This document shows, one piece after another, positions 17,264-25,579 of a stretch of 64,000 bases of DNA (position 1 is its first letter; every line of letters begins with the position of its first letter). The DNA is from SIG299 sp964544055 (GTDB taxonomy: Bacteria; Bacillota; Clostridia; Lachnospirales; Lachnospiraceae), in the NCBI GenBank assembly GCA_964544055.1, contig CAZJAA010000006.1, positions 1-64,000 of the forward strand, read 5' to 3'. The notes beneath the pieces were generated by a model that was not told the origin of the DNA, searched no databases, and saw only the letters and a list, made by a program, of their open reading frames with translations. The translations under genes were made by a program, and so were the position numbers.

Positions 17264-18186
17264 ATGGACAAAACGGTGTTTAAAAGAAAAATATATGATG
17301 AGATTCTTGAATGGAAAGAAAAAAGAAGTGACAAATATGCCCTTTTAATCAAGGGTGCCAGACGAGTTGGAAAGTCAACGATAGCGGAATATTTTGCTCA
17401 AAAGGAATTCAAATCATATATCCTGATTGATTTCGCACACACGAGCAAAGCAATGATAGAATTATTTGATGATATGTATAACCTGGACTTTTTCTTTTTA
17501 CAATTACAGCAGTTAACTGGAGTCAGATTGTATGAAAAAGAGTCAGTCATTATCTTTGATGAAGTTCAATTGCTGCCCAAGGCCAGACAGGCAATCAAAT
17601 ACCTTGTTGCCGATGGGAGATATAAATATATTGAAACAGGTTCGCTATTATCTATAAAAAAGAATACGAAAGATATTCTGATTCCTAGCGAGGAACATAA
17701 AATATCCATGTATCCAATGGATTTTGAAGAGTTTTTATGGGCTACTGGCGATGAGATTACAGCAGATACCATCAAAATGCTGTTAAAAAGTAAAAAGGCT
17801 GCCGGAAATACCATGCATAGAAATCTAATGCGCATTTTCGGGCTGTATATGCTTATTGGTGGAATGCCACAGGCGGTAGAAACCTATTTGGAACATAATA
17901 ATCTACAGATAGTTGATGAAACAAAGAGGGAAATCATCTGTTTTATTATACGATGCCAAGTGAAACATCAAATCATTTGTATGAGATTGACTTTTTAATT
18001 TCTTCAGGAGACAAAATCAGTCCCATGGAAGTGAAATCAGGTAACTACAGGGAACATAAATCGTTGGATGTGTTTTGTGGAAAATATGGCAGTCGTCTCC
18101 GGGATAAATATGTGGTGCACGCCAAGGATTATAAATGGGAGAATGGCATTCATTATCTGCCGATATATATGGTGCCGTTCTTGTAA
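17264..18186 (+). pseudogene. DUF4143-type AAA ATPase, internal deletion and frameshift
   Basis: The N-terminal part (17264 to about 17936) has Walker A GARRVGKST, a Walker-B-like IIFDEVQLLPKARQ and the family segment YPMDFEEFLWATG. The frame then breaks. The family's C-terminal part resumes in another frame (about 17940-18186) with YEIDFLISSGDKISPMEVKS, a PD-(D/E)XK-like nuclease core with an intact E-V-K. Roughly 130-150 residues that normally join the two halves are missing, so the gene is dead. It is the first of four such genes or remnants in the surface-protein island. Its start is at the end of the 68-bp repeat. Confidence 0.8.
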
Positions 18187-18219
18187 AAGAGAAAAGTCAT
18201 AAGGTTATTGTTTAAGTAA

Positions 18220-18238
18220 GTGTCCCTTTTGTGACAGA
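18220..18238 (+). promoter_or_regulatory. GTGTC direct-repeat site, copy A
   Basis: GTGTC at 18220 and GTGAC at 18231 start 11 bp apart, in the context GTGTCCCTTTTGTGACAGAA. The minus strand at 29332-29351 reads GTGTCCTTTTTGTGTCAGAA. Such one-turn spacing fits two monomers of a regulator or two arm-type integrase sites. Confidence 0.45.
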
Positions 18239-18339
18239 AAAGTTACATTTGAATTATAAAAAATTTAAAAAAATATGAAAATAAACCAATTATGACAAAA
18301 CAGTGCCATAGATTTGACACATTCAAGGTGCATTATGTT

Positions 18340-18505
18340 AACAGGTCAAGCAGATTGCCGCTCCTGAGAGGGGTTCCCCTTTGAACCGGGTGTCACATCC
18401 TAATCCGATATACGATTCGGGGGTGCAGCTCAAAAGGAAATGCAATACTGTTTTGAACAAAACCAAATCCAGACGGGTGATAATAGCAGTGGGGAGGAAT
18501 TTTCA
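18340..18505 (+). ncRNA. Candidate structured RNA upstream of the surface gene
   Basis: The segment has short self-complementary parts (GGGGTTCCCC, CCGA...TCGG) and blocks such as CCGCTC, GAACCGGGTGTCA, GGGGGTGCAGCTC and AATCCAGACGGGTGATAATAGCAG. The order of these blocks loosely recalls the ydaO/yuaA (cyclic-di-AMP) riboswitch, but several consensus positions differ. The main promoter lies after it, so any control of the gene from here would need the weak upstream TTGACA at 18314. Confidence 0.25.
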
Positions 18506-18532
18506 CAAAAATAAAACTTTGTGGAAAAATAC

Positions 18533-18561
18533 TTGACCTTTGAAAATAATGTTGCTATAAT
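18533..18561 (+). promoter_or_regulatory. Near-consensus promoter driving the invertible surface gene
   Basis: TTGACC (18533-18538), a 17-bp spacer and a perfect TATAAT (18556-18561). It lies 154 bp upstream of the 366-bp inverted repeat, so it stays in place when the repeat recombines. A hairpin (TTTTCACAAA/TTTGTGGAAAA) sits just before it. Confidence 0.85.
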
Positions 18562-18686
18562 CATCTTGTTATTGGAACGACTACGTCCTAGTTTTGCCTA
18601 TTTTGACATAATTTGTTGGCACAGCAGCACAACAGAGCGTGAAGAAATACACAAAGCATTGACGAGTCAAAAAAACCATATATTAT

Positions 18687-19052
18687 TTAAGGAGGAAAAT
18701 ATGATGAAAAGTTTCTTTAAGAAGCTTGCCTTCGTCATGGCTCTTGCGATGGTTGTATCCATGGCAGCACCGGCTGGTTCTGTATTTGCAGCAACTACTG
18801 GTATTGCTGTTCAGGATACCAAGGATATCAGAACAGAGTTCGAAATGAAGGTAGAGGACACCGTAGATTTCTGCTTCTGGGGTGCTCCTAAGGATTGGAA
18901 GACCACATTTAAGTGGGAATCTTCCGATGAGTCTGTTGCAACTGTTGATCAGACAGGTTATGTAACAGCAGTAGCTCCTGGTACAGCAGACATTACTATC
19001 ACTGCTGGTGCTGATAAGAGCTATGTTGAAACTGTAAAGATTACAGTTAAGG
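18687..19052 (+). repeat. 366-bp inverted repeat, left copy
   Basis: It is base-for-base identical to the reverse complement of 28853-29218. It covers the ribosome site, signal peptide and first Big_2 domain of two different surface genes. The sequences diverge sharply on both sides of the repeat. Confidence 0.95.
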
Positions 19053-20968
19053 GTGATAAGACTTTCGAAGTTAAGCAGGAAACAGAAAATTCTGTAAAGC
19101 TTACATTCACAGATAAGTCCTTTGCTACAACAGATATCACTGTTGAAAAAATCATCAAGACAACAACAGGCGAAGAGACCACAATTGTTTGGCCTGTAAA
19201 CACAGTTAAGGTTGACGGAAACACCGCAACAGTAACTGTATGGATGCCTTTCGGTTCTTCTGACTACAGATTTACCGCTAACGAAACATCCGTAGACAAG
19301 TATTTAACTGTTGGTGAACCTAATTTTGCAGTTATTACTTACGAAAAGACATACGTTTATACAGAAGGAACCGGAATCGAACCAAAGATTACAGTTTATG
19401 ATGTAAACGGTGTTAAGTTAAGTGGTTACAGTGATTGGTATTTCGAACTTACTAATGCTGATGCAGATGCATACATCGAAAACACAACAGGTAATCTGTA
19501 TCTTTGGAGCTTAGGTACAAAGGCACAGGTTATGGCTACTTTAACTTATGTAGTTGGTACAGAAACAAAGACTATCCCTGCTTACGCAGAGGTTACTTGT
19601 GTAGCTGAACCAGTATACGAAGTAAATTCTTCTATTGAAAAGTATGCTCTTGTAGCTGACGGAACAGCAGCAGATAAGATTGAATGGAATAACTCCCAGG
19701 TTATCATTGACAACGGCTCTTACTGGGTAGCAGCTATTGTTAAGGATTCCTTAGGAAAGACAAAGTCCATCAGCAGCATATCTGTTGATAACAACAACGG
19801 ATTACTTGCAAACGGTTATTCCGTACGTTACGCTTCCAGCAATCCGGAAGTTGCTCTTGTTGACGAAAATAGCGGTGAAGTAATTGGTCTTAATAAAGGT
19901 GCTGCCTATGTTTTAGTAACTCTTTACAAGACCGTAGATGGCAAGGATGTTGCTGTAGGTGTTATCGCAGCTATTCCTGTTAACGTTGTTGATGCTAAGA
20001 AAGCATCTGCTGTTTCCTTAGACAAGGCAACTGCAACACTTCTTGATGAGGGTGATTTCACTAAAGTTACTGTTAAGGCTACTGTAAAAGACCAGTACAA
20101 GAAAGATTATGCAGATACTATCAAGTCCGTATCCGCAAAGGTAAAGGATGTAACATACAGTGATACTACTGGTTATGTAACAATCGCTGAAGATGGAAAG
20201 TCTTTCACTATTGATGCTAAGAAATTTAAGAATCGTACTGCAAATGCATTCACATTTACAGTAGAAATGAACTCTGGATTAAAGGCTACATTCGTTCTTA
20301 CTGTTAAGTCCCTTCCTGCAAAGGTTAATAAGAGCTTTGCTCTTGTAGTAAAGGGTGCTGATGTTAAGAAGAGCGAAGCTGCAACTGTAGAAGTTGTATC
20401 CGCTTGGGCAGGTAGCAACTTGAACAAGACTGATTTCTACTATGGTAGACCAGACGAAGTTAAAGAGAATGACTTATATGTAACAATTACAGGTCCGGAT
20501 GGTAAGGAACTCACTCCTACTAAGGCTACAACATCCGCATTATCCTTTAACTCCATCACTAGTGATACTACAACATCCGCAGCACTTAAGACTATGGCTA
20601 CCGGTAAGTACATCGTTAACCTGTATAAGGTTACAAAGGTTGTTAAGGGCTCTGATAATAAGACTATTGTAAATACAACTTTATGTAACACTCAGGTATT
20701 CGAGATTACAAACAGCTTACCAACTGTTACAGACTTTACTGTAAAGAGTAAGAACTACACATCTGATGTCATTTCGACAGATACCGTTTCCTTCAAGGTA
20801 AATGGAACAGCATGGGATGGTTCTAACTTCACAGTTGCTAACGTAAATAAGAAAGAATTAGCTGGTAGTTGCTATGTTTACGACTTCACTGTACAGATTC
20901 CATTTGGTGACAACGGTGCATACTACGAAGCTCAGGTTACTGTTAATAAGCTTTTCACACTGAAATAA
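18701..20968 (+). CDS. Secreted surface-layer-like protein A (Big_2 domain, variable body), expression-site copy
   Basis: The 755-residue protein has a 30-residue signal peptide ending AGSVFA and a Big_2 Ig-like domain at about 31-117 (FKWESSDESVATVDQTGYVT). Further beta-sandwich modules follow, including a second Big_2-like segment near 415-485 and a conserved family module starting YEVNSSIEKYALV and passing IEWNNSQVI. There is no SLH, CWB2 or LPxTG anchor, so attachment is unknown. The codon choice is strongly biased (GCT, GTT, AAG, ACT), as expected for a very abundant protein. The start at 18701 follows AAGGAGG; the frame upstream is leader. Its first 117 codons are identical to those of the 941-aa paralogue at 26379-29204. 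A terminator follows. An S-layer or other abundant wall protein is the best reading. Confidence 0.85.
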   Translation: MMKSFFKKLAFVMALAMVVSMAAPAGSVFAATTGIAVQDTKDIRTEFEMKVEDTVDFCFWGAPKDWKTTFKWESSDESVATVDQTGYVTAVAPGTADITITAGADKSYVETVKITVKGDKTFEVKQETENSVKLTFTDKSFATTDITVEKIIKTTTGEETTIVWPVNTVKVDGNTATVTVWMPFGSSDYRFTANETSVDKYLTVGEPNFAVITYEKTYVYTEGTGIEPKITVYDVNGVKLSGYSDWYFELTNADADAYIENTTGNLYLWSLGTKAQVMATLTYVVGTETKTIPAYAEVTCVAEPVYEVNSSIEKYALVADGTAADKIEWNNSQVIIDNGSYWVAAIVKDSLGKTKSISSISVDNNNGLLANGYSVRYASSNPEVALVDENSGEVIGLNKGAAYVLVTLYKTVDGKDVAVGVIAAIPVNVVDAKKASAVSLDKATATLLDEGDFTKVTVKATVKDQYKKDYADTIKSVSAKVKDVTYSDTTGYVTIAEDGKSFTIDAKKFKNRTANAFTFTVEMNSGLKATFVLTVKSLPAKVNKSFALVVKGADVKKSEAATVEVVSAWAGSNLNKTDFYYGRPDEVKENDLYVTITGPDGKELTPTKATTSALSFNSITSDTTTSAALKTMATGKYIVNLYKVTKVVKGSDNKTIVNTTLCNTQVFEITNSLPTVTDFTVKSKNYTSDVISTDTVSFKVNGTAWDGSNFTVANVNKKELAGSCYVYDFTVQIPFGDNGAYYEAQVTVNKLFTLK

Positions 20969-21001
20969 CTCGGATTTTTTGAAAAAGAGTTAGAAAGAAT
21001 G

Positions 21002-21049
21002 GGCTGTCGCATTTACGATTGAAAAATCGTAGATGTGGCAGCCTTTTTT
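21002..21049 (+). terminator. Terminator of surface gene A
   Basis: GGCTG...CAGCC with inner TACGATT/AATCGTA pairing and a GAAA loop, followed by TTTTTT. Confidence 0.9.
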
Positions 21050-21571
21050 CAATAACTATTCTGTACCTATGGCTGCAAAATGCAAAAATGAAATGTTATA
21101 TGAGTAAATTCTGCGAACTACACATATAATGTTATAAAAAATAACATTTTTCATGACGTTATTGGCATTTTTGGAGTAAAATGATACCATGGCAGTGGAG
21201 GTGCAGAAAATGTTTACTTATATTAAATTGAAAAATTTTATGTGTTTCTATTCTCAGATTGAATTATTTTCTTGATTTTTTGTCATTTCTGCATTATATT
21301 AAAAACAAGAAGGGAAACCCAAAGCGGTTCGCCCCATTATGGTGTTTACTGCATTCTCATGCAGCAGCCGTCATTGCTTGGAACAGTGGCGGCTATTTTT
21401 TCCCTTTTTGTCTGTTTTATCTTCCTTTTCCCTTGTATGCCAGGCAATTTGAAAGCACAAACCAACAAGAGCAACTAACGCACTTACAAATTTGAATAAA
21501 TCCGTATATGTAAACCGGCGATACGGCAGAATAGGGCATTTTTTTTAGTTCATCTATAAAACGATCCCCTC

Positions 21572-21600
21572 TTGACAAAATAACTCAAATGGCATATAAC
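21572..21600 (+). promoter_or_regulatory. Promoter of the DUF234 ATPase gene
   Basis: TTGACA (21572-21577), a 17-bp spacer and TATAAC (21595-21600). Confidence 0.75.
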
Positions 21601-21647
21601 TAACTTTAGAGTAAATTACTTTTATTTCACTTATTGGAGATGATGTT

Positions 21648-23054
21648 ATGCGTGAAGCCTTTATTGGAAGAGAAAAAGAACTTGCGGATTTAAACGAATT
21701 TTATTCACAGGAAAAGTTCCAGCTTTTGGTTTTGTACGGTCGCAGACGTGTTGGCAAGACGACCCTGCTCAATGAGTTCTGCAAGGACAAGGATACTATA
21801 TTTTACTCAGCGGAACAAAGCAACAGCAAGCTCAATCTTGAAAAATTTTCATCACTTGTTTTCAACTTTTACGAAGAACATAATCTGGAACCTTTTTCTT
21901 CATGGACTAACGCACTCTCCTACATTGAGGAACACCAGAAAAATAAAAGACTGGTGCTTGTTATTGATGAATTTCCTTATCTTGTAAAGAAAAACAAGGC
22001 ACTGCTTTCCGAGTTGCAGCATCTTATCGACCACAAACTGAGCAGCGGAAATCTTTTTATGATACTGTGCGGAAGCTATATGGGCTTTATGGAAAAGGAA
22101 GTCCTTAGTTCAAAGAGTCCTCTTTTTGGAAGAAGAACAGCGCAGCTTCACATGAAACCGTTTTCTTATCAGACAAGTTCCCAGTTTCTTAATGGTTTTT
22201 CTGATACAGAAAAGCTGGAACTTTATGGTGCATTTGGCGGCACACCTTTATATTTACAGCAGATAAATGCCAAAGAAAGTTTTGAAAAAAATATTAAAAG
22301 GGCATACTTGAAAATAACATCGTATCTTTATGAAGAAGCTTTACTTCTTCTTCGTCAGGAAGTGCAGGAGCCGGGTGTTTACAGTGCAATTATTGAGGCG
22401 ATTGCCGGTGGACATACGAAAGCAAATGAAATTTCCACCAAAATTGGAGAGGACTCTGCAAAATGTCTGAAATACATCAAGACATTATGCGAGCTTGGCA
22501 TATTATACAAGGAAACACCTTTCGGAGAAAAAGAATCCTCACGAAAAACCATTTACGGCATTTCTGATTTTATGTTCCGGTTCTGGTATCGTTATGTTTT
22601 TGCAAATAGGACACTTATTGAAACTGGTGCACTGCAGGCTGTATGGGTAAAACGGATTGAACCGGATTACAACAGCTATATGGGGCTTGTTTTTGAAAAA
22701 GCTTGTACGGATTATCTCACCGCAAAGAATGCAAAAGGCGAACTGCCAATACTTTTTACTTCGGTCGGAAGATGGTGGGGAACGAATCCCAACACTCATA
22801 GTCAGGAAGAAATTGATTTGATTGCCAAGGATGGAAAGGACTATATTTTTGGCGAATGCAAATGGACAAATGAAAAACTAGACCTTTCTGTACTTCGTGA
22901 GTTGAAAGAAAAAGCCAATATATTCAGCAAAGACAGAAACCACACATATTATGCACTGTTTTCAAAATCGGGATTTACTGACGCTTTAATAAATGAAACA
23001 AAGACTGACAACAGTATTATGCTTGTGGATTTGAAGAAACTTATGAAATTCTGA
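21648..23054 (+). CDS. STAND-type AAA ATPase with C-terminal DUF234 nuclease-like domain
   Basis: The 468-residue protein has Walker A YGRRRVGKTTLL near residue 30 and Walker B LVLVIDEFPYL near 105. A winged-helix segment lies in the middle (AGGHTKANEISTKIG), and the C-terminal DUF234 region has a PD-(D/E)XK-like core with D390, E403 and K405 (EEIDLIAKDG...GECKW). The family (COG1672) is common in archaea and Clostridia, often as accessory genes, and its biological role is not established. It has its own promoter and TTGGAGA ribosome site, and is intact. It lies inside the invertible segment, directly before a broken copy of the surface-gene 5' end. Confidence 0.85.
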   Translation: MREAFIGREKELADLNEFYSQEKFQLLVLYGRRRVGKTTLLNEFCKDKDTIFYSAEQSNSKLNLEKFSSLVFNFYEEHNLEPFSSWTNALSYIEEHQKNKRLVLVIDEFPYLVKKNKALLSELQHLIDHKLSSGNLFMILCGSYMGFMEKEVLSSKSPLFGRRTAQLHMKPFSYQTSSQFLNGFSDTEKLELYGAFGGTPLYLQQINAKESFEKNIKRAYLKITSYLYEEALLLLRQEVQEPGVYSAIIEAIAGGHTKANEISTKIGEDSAKCLKYIKTLCELGILYKETPFGEKESSRKTIYGISDFMFRFWYRYVFANRTLIETGALQAVWVKRIEPDYNSYMGLVFEKACTDYLTAKNAKGELPILFTSVGRWWGTNPNTHSQEEIDLIAKDGKDYIFGECKWTNEKLDLSVLRELKEKANIFSKDRNHTYYALFSKSGFTDALINETKTDNSIMLVDLKKLMKF

Positions 23055-23090
23055 CCGAATAACGCACCGCCGGATTGTCATACCGGAATA

Positions 23091-23134
23091 CCTCTTAGGC
23101 ATACAAGGCAAATAGCCCAATTCTGCCTAGGAGG
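23091..23134 (+). promoter_or_regulatory. Hairpin enclosing the ribosome site of the broken surface-gene copy
   Basis: CCTCTTAGGCA (23091-23101) pairs with TGCCTAGGAGG (23124-23134), burying the GGAGG that precedes the ATG at 23140. There is no T-run. It may block translation or be a footprint of recombination. Confidence 0.45.
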
Positions 23135-23280
23135 AAAATATGATGAAAAGTTTCTTTAAGAAGCTTGCCTTCGTCATGGCTCTTGCGATGGTTGTATCCA
23201 TGGCAGCACCGGCTGGTTCTGTATTTGCAGCAACTACTGGTATTGCTATCCAGGATACCAAGGATATCAGAACAGAGTTC
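23129..23280 (+). pseudogene. Third copy of the surface-gene 5' end, truncated after about 47 codons
   Basis: The 152 bp from AGGAGGAAAATATGATG to GAACAGAGTTC match 18690-18841 with two mismatches. They encode the whole signal peptide and the start of the Big_2 domain. Beyond 23280 the sequence changes abruptly to unrelated DNA and the frame stops at 23370. No promoter is seen. It is a direct repeat relative to gene A and inverted relative to gene B, so it can also recombine with both. Confidence 0.9.
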
Positions 23281-23400
23281 AAAACGATAATTCCAAACAG
23301 AATACGAATTTTACAAAAAGCCCTCAAAGCCTTGTGTTTTGGGGGGTTCTTTATGTCTGCGTTTTTGTAAATTTTCTAAAATTGTGCTGAATTTTGGAGC

Positions 23401-23431
23401 GTAGCACACAGGTAGCACACACGTAGCACAC
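23401..23431 (+). repeat. Three direct GTAGCACAC repeats, 11-bp period
   Basis: GTAGCACAC starts at 23401, 23412 and 23423. Exact one-turn spacing is typical of arm-type binding sites of tyrosine integrases near an attachment site. Confidence 0.6.
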
Positions 23432-23466
23432 AAATTTATTTGACTTTTTTGGAGTTTGCTGATATT

Positions 23467-23601
23467 ATGCGTACAATCTCATATTATGCTTTTTGTAGGG
23501 GCAACTATGACGGTTTAGGGGGCTAAAATCGGGGTAGATACAAAAGAGCAGACAATAAAAAGGGGACGCAGTCCGGCATACCCCTTGATAGTTGTACGCA
23601 T
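23467..23601 (+). repeat. 135-bp unit bounded by 10-bp inverted repeats
   Basis: ATGCGTACAA (23467-23476) and TTGTACGCAT (23592-23601) are perfect inverted repeats. There is no coding content and no clear target duplication. It may be a miniature element. Confidence 0.4.
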
Positions 23602-23634
23602 TTTTGAATATAGAAAAAGGGCATCCATAAGACT

Positions 23635-24003
23635 CAGGGTGCTGCAACCTACAAGGTAACTATTTACCAGGCAGTCACAGCGAATAGTGTTGCTACTCCA
23701 TCTGCATTCAAGGCAGTTACAAGCGCAACTGGTACGGTAGGTGACACTCAGGATACTGCTTCTTATGCTGGTAAGAGCAATTCTTATGCGGCAGTAGGTT
23801 CCTCTAAGGAAACTGTTGCTATGAACTGCTTCAAGTTTAAGATTGGCAACAAGACCTACGAAAAGGCTGCGGATTATACCGATGCTTACATCGTAGTAAA
23901 TGCAAATACTGTAAACAACGGTAATGTAGTATTCGTAAATTCCGTTGACATTTACAAGAGTACAGAGAGTAGTGCGTACATTAAGTACACAATCAATGTA
24001 TGA
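23635..24003 (+). pseudogene. Orphan C-terminal end of a surface-layer-like paralogue
   Basis: The open frame has no start and reads the last about 120 residues of a family member: TYKVTIYQAVT, then SYAGKSNSYAAV, then CFKFKIGNKTYEKAADYTD, ending YIKYTINV. It resembles the C-terminus of the protein encoded at 32570-35290 (SYAGKTSNAFA, SFKFKLGDKVLDD). Codon choice is of the highly expressed type, and a terminator follows. It is probably the 3' end of an inactivated surface gene whose 5' part may be the fragment at 23129. Confidence 0.8.
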
Positions 24004-24032
24004 CTACGTTACTCTTCAGTAATTACTAAGAG

Positions 24033-24068
24033 AAAACAGGGTTTCCTTTCAGGAGACCCTGTTTTTTT
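24033..24068 (+). terminator. Terminator after the orphan surface-gene 3' end
   Basis: AAACAGGGT...ACCCTGTTT with a TTTCA loop, followed by a T-run. Confidence 0.85.
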
Positions 24069-24256
24069 AAAGAAAATTTTTTAACAGTAAATCAACATTT
24101 TATTTTTGTACGTCGCAGTGACTCAAGCAGTTTTATTTTTGTGTGCATAGCTTTCTATTAAAAAGCAAATTCCTTATTCTATTCCTTAGTGTCGAAGGCT
24201 CTTACATATACTCGGTTTCAAAATTCAAAAAAAATTATGTTTTTGAAATCAATCTA

Positions 24257-24285
24257 TTGCATATACTGTTTTCAAAGTGTATAAT
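24257..24285 (+). promoter_or_regulatory. Promoter and possible operators of the DUF4143 ATPase gene
   Basis: TTGCAT (24257-24262), a 17-bp spacer and a perfect TATAAT (24280-24285). Imperfect palindromes of the type GGTTTCAAAA...TTTTGAAA lie on both sides (about 24217-24250 and 24293-24327), and TTTTCAAA sits in the spacer. Confidence 0.75.
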
Positions 24286-24339
24286 ATAAATGGTTTCAAA
24301 AAAACAAAAAAATTCAACTTTTGAAAGCAGGTGGCTTGA

Positions 24340-25536
24340 TTGAAAACAATCGAAAGGAAACAGTATATGGAGCGAATCATTTCCTTGAATGGTACTCCTG
24401 ACATAAAAATCATTACTGGCATTCGGCGTTCCGGTAAATCCCAATTAATGCAGGCATATATCGAATATTTGGAAAGTCACTTTGAAAATATTAATATCAT
24501 ATGGATTGATTTCATGGATCTGGCTTTTGAAGAAATGAAAGAGTATCATGCGCTCCATGCGTATGTGGAAGCGCATTATGAAAAAGGAAAAGCAAACTAC
24601 CTTTTTGTAGATGAAGTGCAAATGTGTCTCAAATTTGAATTGGCAATCAACAGCCTTTATTCTAAGGGAAAATACGACATCTATATAACAGGCTCTAATG
24701 CCTTTTTGCTAAGTGCAGACCTAGCAACCCTGTTTACAGGACGTTATATTGAAATTCATGTTTTACCATTCAGCTTCCAGGAATATTGTCAGTATTATGA
24801 TGATGTACATGACAAAGACAAACTTTTTGAGGATTATTTTATTCAGGGAGGTTTGGCAGGTTCCTATGCTTACCAAACTGAGAAAGACAGAATAAATTAT
24901 ATCAAGGAAGTTTACGAAACCATTGTCACAAGAGATCTGATACAGAAGTATGCGTTGCCAGATACTTTGGTTTTACAGCGTTTGAGTGAGTTTCTTATGG
25001 ATAATATCAGCAATCTGACCTCAATCAATAAAGTTAGTCAGTTGTTAACAGCAAATGAAACTCCGACCAATCATGTGACTATTGGCAAATACATCAAGTA
25101 TTTGTGTAACGCTTTCGTTTTCTATGATATTAAAAGATACGATATTCGTGGCAAGAAATATCTTGAAAGTTCCGAAAAGTTTTATTTGTGTGACAGCGGC
25201 ATTCGATATGCCATACTCGGAAGCCGGAATATGGACTATGGCAGGGTTTATGAGAACATCGTCTGTATCGAACTTCTTCGCCGTGGGTACGATGTCTACG
25301 TCGGTAAACTCTATCAAAAAGAAATTGACTTTGTCGCACAACGGGGTAGCGAAAAAATTTATATTCAGGTAAGTGACAATATCTCTGGACAGGAAACATT
25401 TGAGAGAGAATATTTGCCGCTACTTCAAATTCGAGATGCATACCCTAAAATGATTATTGCCAGAACCAAACATCCCAAATACAGCTATGAGGGAATCGAG
25501 ATCCTTGATATAGCTGATTGGCTATTGCAGGAATAA
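24340..25536 (+). CDS. DUF4143-type AAA ATPase (COG1373)
   Basis: The 398-residue protein has Walker A TGIRRSGKSQLM near residue 27 and Walker B NYLFVDEVQM near 90. A sensor-like YITGSNAFLLS and the family motif LPFSFQEYCQYY follow. The C-terminal DUF4143 domain has a nuclease-fold core, KEIDFVAQRG...YIQVSDN, where the usual E-x-K is replaced by Q-V-S, so cleavage activity is doubtful. It starts with TTG at 24340 after AGGTGG. The gene is intact and lies inside the invertible segment. The function of the family is not established. Confidence 0.85.
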   Translation: MKTIERKQYMERIISLNGTPDIKIITGIRRSGKSQLMQAYIEYLESHFENINIIWIDFMDLAFEEMKEYHALHAYVEAHYEKGKANYLFVDEVQMCLKFELAINSLYSKGKYDIYITGSNAFLLSADLATLFTGRYIEIHVLPFSFQEYCQYYDDVHDKDKLFEDYFIQGGLAGSYAYQTEKDRINYIKEVYETIVTRDLIQKYALPDTLVLQRLSEFLMDNISNLTSINKVSQLLTANETPTNHVTIGKYIKYLCNAFVFYDIKRYDIRGKKYLESSEKFYLCDSGIRYAILGSRNMDYGRVYENIVCIELLRRGYDVYVGKLYQKEIDFVAQRGSEKIYIQVSDNISGQETFEREYLPLLQIRDAYPKMIIARTKHPKYSYEGIEILDIADWLLQE

Positions 25537-25579
25537 TAAAAGAAAAGGATTCATTGAGGATACGATGATATGCCCCTTT

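Larger units (their letters stand above)
18187..18700 (+). other. Long leader region of the first surface-layer-like gene
   Basis: It holds a GTGTC direct-repeat site (18220), an isolated TTGACA at 18314-18319, a possibly structured segment (18340-18505), a strong promoter (18533-18561) and a 130-nt untranslated leader ending in AAGGAGG at 18689-18695. Confidence 0.6.
20969..21647 (+). other. 679-bp gap between surface gene A and the DUF234 ATPase gene
   Basis: After the terminator at 21002-21049 there is A/T-rich DNA. Overlapping frames in about 21259-21495 show no ribosome site and no domain I know; they may be decayed mobile-element sequence. The promoter of the next gene is at 21572-21600. 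Confidence 0.5.
23281..23634 (+). other. Mobile-element debris between surface-gene fragments
   Basis: The DNA contains a GCCCTCAAAGCC...GGGGGGTTCTTT hairpin-like segment, triple GTAGCACAC repeats and a small inverted repeat, but no gene. It resembles the integrase-proximal end of an integrated element that has lost its body. Confidence 0.4.
24004..24339 (+). other. Leader of the DUF4143 ATPase gene
   Basis: After the terminator (24033-24068), the region is A/T-rich and has repeated TTTCAAA/TTTGAAA boxes around the promoter at 24257-24285. I see no gene. Confidence 0.55.

Noticed and set aside
18340..18505. SAM, glycine, guanidine or purine riboswitch
   Set aside because: None of the consensus cores of these classes is present. 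Only a loose cyclic-di-AMP-type resemblance remains, recorded at low confidence.
21259..21495. Two overlapping small frames between surface gene A and the ATPase gene
   Set aside because: No ribosome site, no recognised domain, and the two frames overlap each other. Left as non-coding.
23401..23431. CRISPR-like short direct repeats
   Set aside because: The units are 9 bp with 2-bp gaps and only three copies. They fit integrase arm sites; there are no spacers and no cas genes.
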